DNA of 49,644 nt from Sneathiella sp. (GTDB taxonomy: Bacteria; Pseudomonadota; Alphaproteobacteria; Sneathiellales; Sneathiellaceae), in NCBI GenBank assembly GCA_017643685.1, contig JAEPMY010000010.1:1-49644 (forward strand). Direction: 5' to 3'. The notes beneath the pieces were generated by a model that saw nothing but the letters and a program-made list of their open reading frames with translations, was not told where the DNA came from and searched no databases. Positions 17,568 to 26,510 of the stretch are shown piece after piece (positions within the stretch are counted from its first letter, which is position 1; each line of letters starts with the position of its first letter). The position numbers and the translations under genes were made by a program.

Positions 17568-18005
17568 TCATTCCTGACCATAGATCTGGACGCACTTTTC
17601 AGCGATGGCGTGAAGTGCCGTGTCGGCCAATGGTTGATCGTTAAAGTAAAACTTTCCCGACAACATATCGTAGCGAACTTGTCCCACCTGAACCTCAGCA
17701 TTTTGAAGCGCCCTGCTCGGCGGTGACGCCAGATCATATAAATCTTTCAAGGGGAGTGAGAGATCGATGATAATTTCATCTTTCAGAAATTTAGGCTGAT
17801 CCTGTAAATCAGCTGGTGCCACGGGTTTTCCGTGCACATCTACGCCGGGCTTATACGTCACATCATCCCGCGCGACATGCTTCTGAATGCGAGCGCAATT
17901 CTCCTGGCTCGTCTCAATCCGCACCTCTTCCGCCAGAGCTAAGGCGGGGCAAGAAAGCATTAAAAAGCCAACTACATAGGCAAAGTTTCGCATCAAAGCC
18001 CTCAT
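17568..18005 (-). CDS. Secreted protein of unknown function
   Basis: A 145-residue protein with a clear signal peptide (MRNFAYVVGFLMLSCPALAL, cleaved near ALA-EE) and a small mature domain holding two Cys (in ENCARI and EKCVQI). The block YKPGVDVHGKPVAPADL resembles a recurring, unnamed alphaproteobacterial periplasmic family as I remember it; this was not searched. The first ATG (18003-18005) overlaps the acyltransferase stop as ATGA. A second ATG at 17993 with GAGGG upstream gives a cleaner signal peptide and may be the true start. The 124 bp to proS hold no clear terminator. Confidence 0.7.
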   Translation of the reverse strand: MRALMRNFAYVVGFLMLSCPALALAEEVRIETSQENCARIQKHVARDDVTYKPGVDVHGKPVAPADLQDQPKFLKDEIIIDLSLPLKDLYDLASPPSRALQNAEVQVGQVRYDMLSGKFYFNDQPLADTALHAIAEKCVQIYGQE

Positions 18006-19966
18006 TGGAGACGGTTATAAAGTTCTTCCACTATATCCCGAGTTCCAAGAACGCTCAAATGATCATCGTCAGTATAAAGTGGCTTGTCCCCTTCCAAAAC
18101 GCGGCACGTCTCGTCATCACACAGAAACTCCTGAGGATAAATAACAGAAACACCATCGAGTTTTTCAAGTTCCGCTAATGTTTCCAGGACAATTTTTTGC
18201 CGCTCTAAATATGTGCTGGTCTTATTGTCTGGCAGTTGTCCAATACCTGACCAGTAGCGAATTAAAGTGTCTGGGACGTGGTAGGCAATTTCGGGAACGG
18301 GCCCCACAATAATGATCTCTGCCCCCGCTTCGCGAATTGCCTTTGCTGTTCGAAGGAACGCATCCCGAAAACTTAACTCTGCTCCGTCATTCAGCTGATC
18401 AAATATTTTATAAGGACGGCCACCATCACCAGGTGATCGTACATCCGATCCTAAATTTGCCCAACGACCGGACAACACAACTGTATCAATCTTCTCCGTC
18501 CGCAAAAACTGCAGAATTTTATTATTAAAACTGGGGCAAATTTCTCTGTTTTTAGCACGCGATGTTGTGATGTGAATAAATGGCGGGCAATCTGGGAGCC
18601 CCACAGAGTAAAAACGGAAGTCATCTACTGAATGATAATATTTATACCCGCGGCCAATCATACCGGCGTGTGAGTCTCCCCAAGAAAAAACAGACTTTTC
18701 CAAGGGGTTTCCAGTTCTACAAATAGAATATTTAGAAGGGATAGGATCACCTAATTGATATCTTTGGAGACACCTTCCCCTTCCATAACGCCCTCTTTCT
18801 TCTTCCAAAAACGCAGATACCGAAAGGGATTTTTCTGTCATACGTGAAGGTATCCCATCTGACTGATCCACCCATAATCCAACAGAGATCAAGAAGGATA
18901 AGCCAACTCCCAGACCATAGGAGACGTGCCTAAACTTCATCTTTTGCGCATTCAGGGCCCGCTTTTCGAGCAATTCCCATGATATTGCTGCCCAAACCAG
19001 ACTAAACACCAAAATACCAACCTGCTCGGTTAGCTCTAGTGGTCTGGAAAGATATAGCCTTACAAAAACAATTACAGGCCAATGGATTAGGTAGATGGAA
19101 TAAGACAATCGACCCAAATATGTCATTACGCGAGAGCTGAGGAGAGGGCTTAAGAAATGAGCTCCCTGTTGACCCGCAAAAATCAAAAAGGCGGATCCTA
19201 GAACCGGAATTAAGGCCGCCTCCCCAGGGAAACGAACATCCTCATCTATCCAGAAAATCGCCAGTAAAAGTAATCCTGTTCCCGCAAGAGCGATGATATT
19301 GCGGGCACCACCGGTTAGCTTCAGGTCTCTCCCATAGAGTGCAATCAACCCACCAAGTCCTAGCTCCCAGAAACGTGACATAGGCAAAAAGAATGCGTTT
19401 GTTTCGTTATGGCGCACCATCACAACGTTAAAAGCAAACGAGGCAATGGTCACAATCAAAACAATATGCTTGGCAGACAAACGCCGCAGCTTCCATAGTC
19501 CAAGTAGAAGGAGCGGAATAATGATGTAAAACTGCTCTTCGACGCCTAGTGACCAAGCGTGCAGAAAGGGTTTTTGGTGAGCTGCATCGCCAAAATAGCC
19601 GGACCGATCATAAAAATAGAAGTTAGCGCCGAACACTAAAGTTGCGAAAGCACTGCCCCCAAATTCCGCATATTCACGGGGGCCGAGAACAAAATATCCA
19701 ACTGCAAAACTAAATAAAAGAACAGCAAACAGTGCGGGCAGGATGCGCCGAATTCGCCGCTCAAAAAAATGTTTTAAGGAAAAAGTGCCATCCTGTAACT
19801 GGTCGGCAATTTTAGGAATAATTAGATAGCCCGATATGACAAAAAAGGTATCTACGCCAACAAACCCGCCAGAGAATGATGTAAACCCAAGGTGAAATAG
19901 AAAAATCACCATAGCAGAGATGGCCCGAAGGCCATCTATATCACCACGGTATTCTGGCAACTTCAT
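18002..19966 (-). CDS. Acyltransferase-3 family membrane protein with C-terminal SGNH domain (OafA/OatA-like)
   Basis: Probable O-acyltransferase that moves acetyl groups across the inner membrane onto a surface polysaccharide or cell-wall sugar. The 654 residues consist of an Acyl_transf_3 domain (about 5-340, roughly ten membrane spans) with the catalytic-type His25 (FHLGF), GFVGVDTFFVISGYL and RRIRRILPA, one further span (about 348-366), and an SGNH hydrolase domain with GDSH (Gly430-His433) and the C-terminal D633-x-x-H636 (TDDDHLS). The acceptor is not deducible, since no polysaccharide genes lie nearby. It splits the usual DUF1467-proS neighbourhood, and its codons look more AT-rich than its neighbours', so it may be acquired. 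Confidence 0.88.
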   Translation of the reverse strand: MKLPEYRGDIDGLRAISAMVIFLFHLGFTSFSGGFVGVDTFFVISGYLIIPKIADQLQDGTFSLKHFFERRIRRILPALFAVLLFSFAVGYFVLGPREYAEFGGSAFATLVFGANFYFYDRSGYFGDAAHQKPFLHAWSLGVEEQFYIIIPLLLLGLWKLRRLSAKHIVLIVTIASFAFNVVMVRHNETNAFFLPMSRFWELGLGGLIALYGRDLKLTGGARNIIALAGTGLLLLAIFWIDEDVRFPGEAALIPVLGSAFLIFAGQQGAHFLSPLLSSRVMTYLGRLSYSIYLIHWPVIVFVRLYLSRPLELTEQVGILVFSLVWAAISWELLEKRALNAQKMKFRHVSYGLGVGLSFLISVGLWVDQSDGIPSRMTEKSLSVSAFLEEERGRYGRGRCLQRYQLGDPIPSKYSICRTGNPLEKSVFSWGDSHAGMIGRGYKYYHSVDDFRFYSVGLPDCPPFIHITTSRAKNREICPSFNNKILQFLRTEKIDTVVLSGRWANLGSDVRSPGDGGRPYKIFDQLNDGAELSFRDAFLRTAKAIREAGAEIIIVGPVPEIAYHVPDTLIRYWSGIGQLPDNKTSTYLERQKIVLETLAELEKLDGVSVIYPQEFLCDDETCRVLEGDKPLYTDDDHLSVLGTRDIVEELYNRLQ

Positions 19967-19983
19967 ATATCAGTTCCGGAAGA

Positions 19984-20241
19984 TTAGTTACGATTGATAA
20001 TGCCGCGAAGATCTATCAGTTCCAGTTCGATGACTGTATAGAGCAACGCAAACAGGATACCGGTTACAATTGTGGTTGCGAGCAGCTTTTTCCAGATGGC
20101 TGGGTTGGCCGGTGCACTTTCAACGGTGCCGGGTTCAACCTCGCCCTCGTCCTGCTGAGTGCGAACTCCCCACGGCAAAACCGTGAAGAGAACCACAAAC
20201 CACATAATGCTGTAGACAACCAAACCGCCCACGAACGTCAT
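19984..20241 (-). CDS. DUF1467 family small membrane protein
   Basis: An 85-residue protein with two membrane spans (about 5-25, VVYSIMWFVVLFTVLPWGVR, and about 52-72, TTIVTGILFALLYTVIELE) joined by an acidic linker. The LPWGVR motif after the first span is the family hallmark. Function is unknown; the gene commonly sits between mce and proS in Alphaproteobacteria, as it nearly does here. The ATG has AAGGG eight bases upstream, and the gene starts 12 bp after mce. Confidence 0.88.
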   Translation of the reverse strand: MTFVGGLVVYSIMWFVVLFTVLPWGVRTQQDEGEVEPGTVESAPANPAIWKKLLATTIVTGILFALLYTVIELELIDLRGIINRN

Positions 20242-20253
20242 ATCAACTACCCT

Positions 20254-20658
20254 TTAAACCTGTTCCAGCTCAACCAATGTGCCGTTAAAATCTTTTGGAT
20301 GCAGGAACAGAACCGGCTTTTTGTGGGCGCCAATTTTTGGCTCCCCATCGCCAAGGATCCGTGCCCCTTCTTTGACCAGCTTGTCACGAGCGGCCAGAAT
20401 ATCCTCTACCTCGTAGCAGACATGATGAATACCACCAGATGCATTTTTGGAGAGGAAACCAGCAATTGGAGAGTTTTCACCAAGCGGATAAAGCAGTTCG
20501 ATTTTCGTATTATCCAGCTCAACAAAAATCACAGTTACACCGTGATCAGGCTCATCCTGAGGCGCACTTACTTTTGCACCCAGAACATCACGATAAGTTT
20601 TTGCCGCTGCATCCAGATCAGGTACAGCAATCGCAACATGGTTCAGACGACCAATCAT
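20254..20658 (-). CDS. mce: Methylmalonyl-CoA epimerase
   Basis: Interconverts (R)- and (S)-methylmalonyl-CoA in propionyl-CoA breakdown. The 134-residue protein is a vicinal-oxygen-chelate fold made of two beta-alpha-beta modules: metal-ligand His in RLNHVAIAVPDLDAA, then SGGIHHVCYEVEDI, and the last ligand Glu in GTLVELEQ. The ATG has AGAGG six bases upstream. It lies between rnj and DUF1467; the mutase genes are not in the window. Confidence 0.93.
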   Translation of the reverse strand: MIGRLNHVAIAVPDLDAAAKTYRDVLGAKVSAPQDEPDHGVTVIFVELDNTKIELLYPLGENSPIAGFLSKNASGGIHHVCYEVEDILAARDKLVKEGARILGDGEPKIGAHKKPVLFLHPKDFNGTLVELEQV

Positions 20659-20706
20659 CTTCTACCTCTCTTTAACTCTCTGTCATCACCCTTTGAAACG
20701 GGCATA

Positions 20707-22371
20707 TTATTCTTCGATACGCACTACATATACATCGGTGAGCGGGCGTCTTCCACACAACTTTCTAAAAAACCGTCGGACGGCTTGCGTTGCCTGCGCT
20801 TCAACTGCTTTATCATCAAGCCGAGACGCTTTCGTTAGATCATAATGCTCAGAGATAATATACTTCCCTAACTCATTGTGAAGATAAGGGAAATTATCTT
20901 CATCCACGACACCTTTCAGGCGAACCACCGGATCTTCTGTAATCTGTCCTGCTTCATTTACGATCAACAGGCCACTCGCAGATCCATTAAATGAGAATTT
21001 CCGCCGATCAGCGAGGAAGTCAGCCTCAAGCGGAGACAATCCACCCGCATCCACCGCAAGGCGGCCGGAATGGACGTGATCAATAATCTCTGGTGTTTCG
21101 GGCGCTAATTTCAGCATGTCGCCATTTCGAATGGAGATCGCCGTCTCCACCCCAAGGGTGAGGGCGAACTCACAATGCTCTTCCAGATGACGGGCTTCCC
21201 CGTGAACGGGGACGGCAACTTTAGGCTTTACCAATTCATACATTTGCGCCAATTCATCCCGGGCAGGATGACCGGACACATGGACAAATTCGTCCATCTC
21301 GGTGATCACATTAACCCCACTGTCCGTCAGCTGATTATGAAGCGCATACAGCGTTTTCTCGTTCCCAGGGATCACCTTGGAGGAGAAAATAACCGTGTCA
21401 TCTTTTGACAGAGTTACATGCGGATGTTCGTCACGGGCGATGCGCGCCATGGCGCCTCGCGGCTCTCCCTGACTACCAGTACACAGGTAAAGCGTCTTTT
21501 CAGGCGGCAGGAAACCTGCATCCTGTTCATTAATAAATGCCGGTAAGTCATTGAGATATCCGGATTTTCTCGCAACCTCTGTCATCCGGTGCAATGATCG
21601 ACCGACCAGAACCACATGCCGGTCATGCTTTGCGGCAATTTGGGCAATTGTCACCACCCGCGCAATGTTTGAGGCAAAGGTGGTGAAAGCAACACGACCG
21701 GTTTTGATCCGACCCAAAAGCTCATCAAGGCTATCCTGCACGTCCCCTTCAGAGCCGGTGGAGCCTTTCTTAAAGACGTTTGTTGAATCACAGACAAGGG
21801 CCAAAACCCCCTCTTCCGTAATGTCCTTCATCCGTTCCAAATCACTGGCAGGACCAACCACAGGGCGCGCGTCCAGCTTCCAGTCACCGCTATGAACTAC
21901 CCGTCCATAGGGTGTCGTGATGGTCAGCGCCTGCATCTCAGGGATCGAATGGGTTAGGTCCACAAATTCCATATCAAATGGACCAAGGGACAGGCTACCG
22001 CCGGGCATAATGGTGTTCAGCTCGACAAGATCTTCAAGGCCTTTCTCGCTGAGCTTCCCATAGAGAATTTCGGCTGTGAACGGGCTTGCGAATACAGGAC
22101 AGTTTAAATCCGGCCACAAATGCGCAACTGCTCCGACATGATCTTCGTGAGCATGGGTGATCACCATCCCCAGTAAATCTTCTGTTTTGTCTTTGAACCA
22201 GCTGATATCCGGAACGATCAGGTCTATTCCCGGCGCGCGATCATCTGCAAAGGAGATCCCGCAATCCACCATCAACCATTTACCGTCACATCGGTAGAGA
22301 TTGAGGTTCATTCCAATTTCGCCGCTTCCACCGAGGGGCAGAAAATATAACCCTGACTCCAAGATACTCAT
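20707..22371 (-). CDS. rnj: Ribonuclease J
   Basis: Beta-CASP metallo-beta-lactamase that trims and degrades RNA with 5' exonuclease and endonuclease activity. The zinc motif is His73-Ala-His75-Glu-Asp77-His78 (THAHEDHVGA). It is followed by the metal ligand region LTHSIPEMQALTI and VHSGDWKLD, the beta-CASP motifs (VCDSTNVFKKGSTGSE, TFASNIARV, CTGSQGEPRGAMARI), and HVSGHPARDELAQM. The C-terminal domain (about 450-554) is present. The start ATG at 22371 has a poorly placed AAGG directly before it. The gene follows two unknown paralogs instead of the usual coaX. Confidence 0.95.
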   Translation of the reverse strand: MSILESGLYFLPLGGSGEIGMNLNLYRCDGKWLMVDCGISFADDRAPGIDLIVPDISWFKDKTEDLLGMVITHAHEDHVGAVAHLWPDLNCPVFASPFTAEILYGKLSEKGLEDLVELNTIMPGGSLSLGPFDMEFVDLTHSIPEMQALTITTPYGRVVHSGDWKLDARPVVGPASDLERMKDITEEGVLALVCDSTNVFKKGSTGSEGDVQDSLDELLGRIKTGRVAFTTFASNIARVVTIAQIAAKHDRHVVLVGRSLHRMTEVARKSGYLNDLPAFINEQDAGFLPPEKTLYLCTGSQGEPRGAMARIARDEHPHVTLSKDDTVIFSSKVIPGNEKTLYALHNQLTDSGVNVITEMDEFVHVSGHPARDELAQMYELVKPKVAVPVHGEARHLEEHCEFALTLGVETAISIRNGDMLKLAPETPEIIDHVHSGRLAVDAGGLSPLEADFLADRRKFSFNGSASGLLIVNEAGQITEDPVVRLKGVVDEDNFPYLHNELGKYIISEHYDLTKASRLDDKAVEAQATQAVRRFFRKLCGRRPLTDVYVVRIEE

Positions 22372-22442
22372 CCTTTAAAACTGTAGCCCCTGCCATAGCA
22401 GTAAACGCCCGTTTTCGGAAGGACTTTCCCGCGGTTTCGCAG

Positions 22443-22925
22443 TTATTGCGGTGTAACTGTTGCCTCTGATTTTTCAGGACTAGGGATCATAGAGATCAAT
22501 TCGGGAATTTGATAATCCCGCGGTATTCCAAGGGAGGCTCTGACTTTTAGCTCTAAATCTTTGTCAGAAGCATGCAGAATTATATAACTGACCTGCTTTT
22601 CGTCCATCAATGACAATAACATCCGCACAACGCCGTGTGCCAGAAGGCTGTCGACAATAAGAACTTCGGTATAAGTTCCCCGGCTCACCGTCGCTTTTTG
22701 CATCATGCTTGCAATATGGACGAGCGCCTCACGACTGAGATCGATTTCACAGCCCCTAAGATCAATAAGCCGGTTAAGATTAGGCCTGTAATTTGGCTCA
22801 AGGGACACTCTTTCACCGCGTTGAACAACAATATCCTGGGTTACCCTGCCCTTATGACGAATAAAAATGCAGTTGACGTCTGGATCGATGAAATATTCGT
22901 AATTATCTGTTTTCATTGCATTCAC
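22443..22925 (-). CDS. Unknown protein, second of a tandem paralog pair
   Basis: A 160-residue soluble protein without signal peptide or membrane span. It aligns along its length with the product of the gene just upstream: YEYFIDPDVNCIFIRH against YRFQIMPEKNVVFVKH, then NRLIDLRGCEIDLS against NRLIDCRYCKIDLS, then YTEVLIVDSLLAHGVVRML against YTEILLVSGMLSRGFSRML. Predicted alternating strands and helices, with a strand-Asp/Arg turn, recall STAS/SpoIIAA-like folds, but I cannot assign a family. The GTG start overlaps the upstream stop (GTGA); an ATG three codons later (22916) aligns better with the paralog's start. Confidence 0.72.
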   Translation of the reverse strand: MNAMKTDNYEYFIDPDVNCIFIRHKGRVTQDIVVQRGERVSLEPNYRPNLNRLIDLRGCEIDLSREALVHIASMMQKATVSRGTYTEVLIVDSLLAHGVVRMLLSLMDEKQVSYIILHASDKDLELKVRASLGIPRDYQIPELISMIPSPEKSEATVTPQ

Positions 22926-23395
22926 CGTTTAAGCGCGACTGATGTACAATCAGTATGAGAGCGGAATGGTAGGCCAAGGAACTCTGGAAAAATGAATTCC
23001 GCATCCAACCCCAGCAAGTTACAAACCTTTTCTTCCAGCTCTGGATCATTGTCCCAGAGAACTTCGTAGCTGATATCTAATCGGTCAATCATCGCCACCA
23101 ACATTCGTGAAAAACCGCGCGATAACATACCGGAGACCAATAAGATTTCGGTGTAATAGCCCCGCTCAGTGCGTTGGCTGGAAATGAGTTCAGCAATGTC
23201 CTGTAATTCTTTAGGGCTCAGGTCTATTTTACAATATCGACAGTCAATCAACCTATTCATGCCAGCCGCAGAAAAGGGATGCTCTCTCACAGCCTGAGAG
23301 CGTCGTTTTACGTTTGCCAAGTTGATTTCGTTATAATGCTTAACGAAAACAACATTTTTTTCAGGCATGATCTGAAATCGGTACAGCTCAGACAT
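22922..23395 (-). CDS. Unknown protein, first of a tandem paralog pair
   Basis: A 157-residue cytoplasmic-looking protein, about 30% identical by eye to the next gene's product, with the shared core GMNRLIDCRYCKIDLS and RGYYTEILLVSGMLSRGFSR. Two Cys in the core (DCRYCK) are reduced to one in the paralog (LRGCE). The ATG has GGGG six bases upstream. It is transcribed from its own AT-rich promoter region and overlaps the next gene by 4 bp. The pair sits between coaX and rnj, which are usually adjacent, so it is an insertion relative to the common order. STAS-like folding is only a guess. Confidence 0.75.
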   Translation of the reverse strand: MSELYRFQIMPEKNVVFVKHYNEINLANVKRRSQAVREHPFSAAGMNRLIDCRYCKIDLSPKELQDIAELISSQRTERGYYTEILLVSGMLSRGFSRMLVAMIDRLDISYEVLWDNDPELEEKVCNLLGLDAEFIFPEFLGLPFRSHTDCTSVALKR

Positions 23396-23411
23396 GTGCG
23401 CCCCAATGATT

Positions 23412-23453
23412 TTTGTAACGTTAATATTAAATATTGTATATTTTTGTTACAAA
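23412..23453 (-). promoter_or_regulatory. AT-rich promoter flanked by an 8-bp inverted repeat
   Basis: Minus strand TTGTAA (23447-23452), 17 bp, TAATAT (23424-23429), about 30 bases before the first paralog gene. TTTGTAAC (23412-23419) and GTTACAAA (23446-23453) are perfect inverted arms that bracket the whole promoter, with TAACGTTA nested at one end. This is a plausible operator arrangement; the regulator is unknown. Confidence 0.45.
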
Positions 23454-23490
23454 TTCAAGCGCACAATTAAAATAGTTTAATTATCCGGCC

Positions 23491-24261
23491 TTAATTCTTG
23501 TTTCTATGGTAAATTTCGACCAGACCAGTAAGCGTTAGATCGCGGTCAATATGGTCGATAATTTCAGTCCCACGTGCCAGTAAAGGTGCGAGCCCGCCAG
23601 TCGCAACAGTGGTAAGAGGCGCCCCATATTCCGCACGCATGCGCTGAATAAGCCCCTCAACCATGCTGATATACCCCCAATAGATACCAGACTGCATACA
23701 TTCGATAGTATTCTTCCCGATCACCTTGCGGGGGCGTTCAACAGCAATGCGCGGCAGTTTTGCCGCAGCGCCATGCAACGCATCAAGGCTTAGATTCACC
23801 CCCGGTGCAATAACACCACCAGCGTAATTCCCATCAGAATCAACAACATCAAGCGTAGTCGCGGTGCCAAAATCGATCACAATGGTATCCCCACCATATT
23901 TGGCATGGGCCGCAACGGCATCAACCAGGCGGTCGGCCCCCGCTTCTTTCGGATTATCGATCTGAGGGGTCATGCCAATTTCAACATTTGGCTCCCCAAT
24001 CACGAGTGGGGTGCAATTGAAATAGCGTTTGCAAAGACCTTTGAGATTAAAAAGCGCCCCGGGAACTACAGTCCCGATAATGACGTCTTTAATATCCGCC
24101 ATATTTACCTGATCAAGATGCATCGCCTGGCTGAGCCAAACACCATATTCTTCGGCAGTGCGCGACGTAGAGGTTGCAATCCGCCACTCTGTCACAAGGC
24201 TACGTCCGGAAAAAGCGGCGAAGGTGATATTCGTGTTGCCCACGTCAATTGCTAGAAGCAT
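23491..24261 (-). CDS. coaX: Type III pantothenate kinase
   Basis: Phosphorylates pantothenate in the first step of coenzyme A synthesis, in the CoaX (ASKHA) fold, which is resistant to CoA feedback. In 256 residues: phosphate motif MLLAIDVGNTNITFAAF, GADRLVDAVAAH with the catalytic Asp, VIDFGTATTLDVVD, GGVIAPGVNLSLDALH and the C-terminal VATGGLAPLLA. It lies 18 bp after birA, the normal order downstream of the nuo genes. Confidence 0.96.
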   Translation of the reverse strand: MLLAIDVGNTNITFAAFSGRSLVTEWRIATSTSRTAEEYGVWLSQAMHLDQVNMADIKDVIIGTVVPGALFNLKGLCKRYFNCTPLVIGEPNVEIGMTPQIDNPKEAGADRLVDAVAAHAKYGGDTIVIDFGTATTLDVVDSDGNYAGGVIAPGVNLSLDALHGAAAKLPRIAVERPRKVIGKNTIECMQSGIYWGYISMVEGLIQRMRAEYGAPLTTVATGGLAPLLARGTEIIDHIDRDLTLTGLVEIYHRNKN

Positions 24262-24279
24262 CTACTCAGTCCCTGAAAT

Positions 24280-25041
24280 TTAGTCTCCAGGAAAGAACAC
24301 TTCCCCGGCGCTTATTTCTTTTATGGTTTCTTCATTCTGCTGGAGAATAAGGGCACCATCGTCGCTCAGGCCTTTGAAAATACCGGACAATTCGGCATTA
24401 GGTAATCTGGCAACAACAGGACCACCAATCCCCTTTGCATACTTTAACCATTCATCGCGAACAGGTGCAAAGCCATTTTGCTGCCATTCCATGTAAAATT
24501 TTAAAAATTTTTCCGCATAACGGGAAAGCATCTCTGCTGGATCAATCCGAACCCCATTCTCTAACATGGATGTGGCAGGAAGCCCTTCGGTCGCCTTTGG
24601 ATAATGTTTGAGGTTCACCCCGGTCCCAATGACCAGCCAATCCAAATGACCATCAGGTTTGGATTTACTCTCAAGCAGGATACCCGCGATCTTCTGACCG
24701 TTCACCAAGACATCGTTAGGCCATTTCAAATTGACGTCGATATCGCTGGATAATAGCGGCCGCACCGCGTGATAAAGGGCAACCGCAATCAGAAAAGAGA
24801 GTTTCGCAGCTTCATGAGAGCTGCAGTTTGGGCGGATCATCAAGGAGCAATATAGATTACCAGCGGGGCTTGCCCACGCTCGGCCGCGGCGGCCGACACC
24901 GCCTGTTTGGCTATTTGCAACAACCAGTTGCCCGGAAGGAGCCCCCTCTTCCGCTAACCGCTTGGCTTGAATACTAGTTGAGTCAACCTCATCAAAGGCG
25001 GTTAGAGAAAAAAAGGGCGGCAGATCCAATCTGTCGCCCAT
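24280..25041 (-). CDS. birA: Biotin--[acetyl-CoA-carboxylase] ligase
   Basis: Attaches biotin to the carboxylase carrier protein through biotinyl-AMP. It is a 253-residue monofunctional form, without the N-terminal DNA-binding domain of E. coli BirA. The biotin loop reads QTGGVGRRGRAW: the first Arg of the usual GRGRRG is Val, while the two following Arg are kept. Other landmarks are LKWPNDVLVNGQKIAGIL, with the catalytic Lys, and GTGVNLKH. The C-terminal SH3-like cap is visible (GIFKGLSDDGALIL). It starts 15 bp after nuoN. Confidence 0.95.
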   Translation of the reverse strand: MGDRLDLPPFFSLTAFDEVDSTSIQAKRLAEEGAPSGQLVVANSQTGGVGRRGRAWASPAGNLYCSLMIRPNCSSHEAAKLSFLIAVALYHAVRPLLSSDIDVNLKWPNDVLVNGQKIAGILLESKSKPDGHLDWLVIGTGVNLKHYPKATEGLPATSMLENGVRIDPAEMLSRYAEKFLKFYMEWQQNGFAPVRDEWLKYAKGIGGPVVARLPNAELSGIFKGLSDDGALILQQNEETIKEISAGEVFFPGD

Positions 25042-25056
25042 TTCTTATAAGTCCTG

Positions 25057-26496
25057 TTAGTTAAACAGCGCGCTGGCTGCATGTGCTGCGCTAGACAGCA
25101 AAGGTGCCGGATAGACGAAGAACAGCAGGGTAATGACACCGCATACCCCCATGATCACGCCCATTGACCGCTGCATTGGGACAAAGCCTTCTTTTGGCTC
25201 ATCAAAATACATCACCTTCACAATGCGGAGATAATAGAACGCACCAACAGCAGAAGTTACCAGACCGATAATCGCCAGCGGATACAGACCTGCATCGATT
25301 GCTGCCAGGAAGACGTAAAATTTACCAAAGAAACCAGCCAGCGGCGGAATACCTGCAAGCGAGAACATGAACATTGCCAGAAGCGCTGCCATGTAAGGCT
25401 TTGTTTTACCAAGACCAGCCAGTTCATTGATATCTTCAACCATGCCTTCTTTTGCCCGCATGGACAGGATAATCGCGAAAGTACCGATATTCATGATCAC
25501 ATAAAGTGTCATGTAAATTAGGATACCGCGAACGCCCTCTTCCGTACCGGCGGCCAGACCAACAAGCGCATAACCAATGTGACCGATGGACGAATAAGCC
25601 ATCAGACGCTTGATGTTTTTCTGGTTGATCGCCGCAAACGCACCCAGAGCCATTGTCAGGATGGAAATGAAGACGATGATTTGCTGCCACTGCGCGACAA
25701 CGTCACCGAAAGGCATCGCAAATGTCCGAATGAACAACGCCATACCAGCAACTTTTGGTGCCGCTGCAAAGAAGGCTGTCACAGGCGTTGGAACACCTTC
25801 ATAGACATCTGGTGTCCACATATGGAATGGAACCGCAGATACCTTAAATGCCAAACCGGCAATCAGGAAAACGATACCCACAAGCAGGCCGAGACCTGTT
25901 TCGATACGACCGCTGGACAGGCCATCGGCAATCACACCAAAGTTGGTGGAGCCAGTGAAACCATAAACCAGAGACGCGCCGTATAGGAGCATACCAGAGG
26001 ACAACGCGCCCAGAACAAAGTATTTCAGGCCCGCTTCTGTCGCCCGCAGGCTGTCCCTGCGGAAAGCTGCGGTCACATAGAGTGACAAGCTCATCAGCTC
26101 GATACCCAGATACATGGACATCAGGTCATAAGCAGAAATCATAACCATCATGCCGAGAACGGCAATCAGCATCAGGATTGGAAATTCAAAGCGTGCCATC
26201 TTCTCACGCTTGTTGAAATCCATGCTCATGATAACGGCCAGTGCAGAAGCACCAAGCGCCAACAGCTTCATGAAGTTAGAGAAAGCGTCCACACGGTAAA
26301 GATCACTCAAACCGCTTTTCGCCTCACCACTGCCCATCAGGACAAGAACCGCGGCGACACCGATAGACAGAACAGCCAGCCAGGAAACCAGCCCTGTAGA
26401 GCCATTCCCCCGGAAGACGCCGATCATCAGCAAGGCCATTGCTGCGACAGCCAGAAAGATTTCCGGAAGTGCAATTGAAATTTCAGGCAATACCAT
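25057..26496 (-). CDS. nuoN: NADH-quinone oxidoreductase subunit N
   Basis: Antiporter-like proton-pumping subunit of complex I, inner membrane, 479 residues with about 14 spans. Diagnostic stretches are [13 protein letters not shown] (conserved Glu of the fifth helix), [20 protein letters not shown] and [20 protein letters not shown] (lysine channel residue). It starts 14 bp after nuoM and ends the nuo block before birA. Confidence 0.97.
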   Translation of the reverse strand: MVLPEISIALPEIFLAVAAMALLMIGVFRGNGSTGLVSWLAVLSIGVAAVLVLMGSGEAKSGLSDLYRVDAFSNFMKLLALGASALAVIMSMDFNKREKMARFEFPILMLIAVLGMMVMISAYDLMSMYLGIELMSLSLYVTAAFRRDSLRATEAGLKYFVLGALSSGMLLYGASLVYGFTGSTNFGVIADGLSSGRIETGLGLLVGIVFLIAGLAFKVSAVPFHMWTPDVYEGVPTPVTAFFAAAPKVAGMALFIRTFAMPFGDVVAQWQQIIVFISILTMALGAFAAINQKNIKRLMAYSSIGHIGYALVGLAAGTEEGVRGILIYMTLYVIMNIGTFAIILSMRAKEGMVEDINELAGLGKTKPYMAALLAMFMFSLAGIPPLAGFFGKFYVFLAAIDAGLYPLAIIGLVTSAVGAFYYLRIVKVMYFDEPKEGFVPMQRSMGVIMGVCGVITLLFFVYPAPLLSSAAHAASALFN

Positions 26497-26510
26497 TTTT
26501 CGACACCTAC

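Noticed and set aside
24280-25041. Arg to Val change in the BirA biotin loop as loss of function
   Set aside because: The two following Arg and all other active-site blocks are intact and the gene is in its normal place, so I treat it as natural variation.
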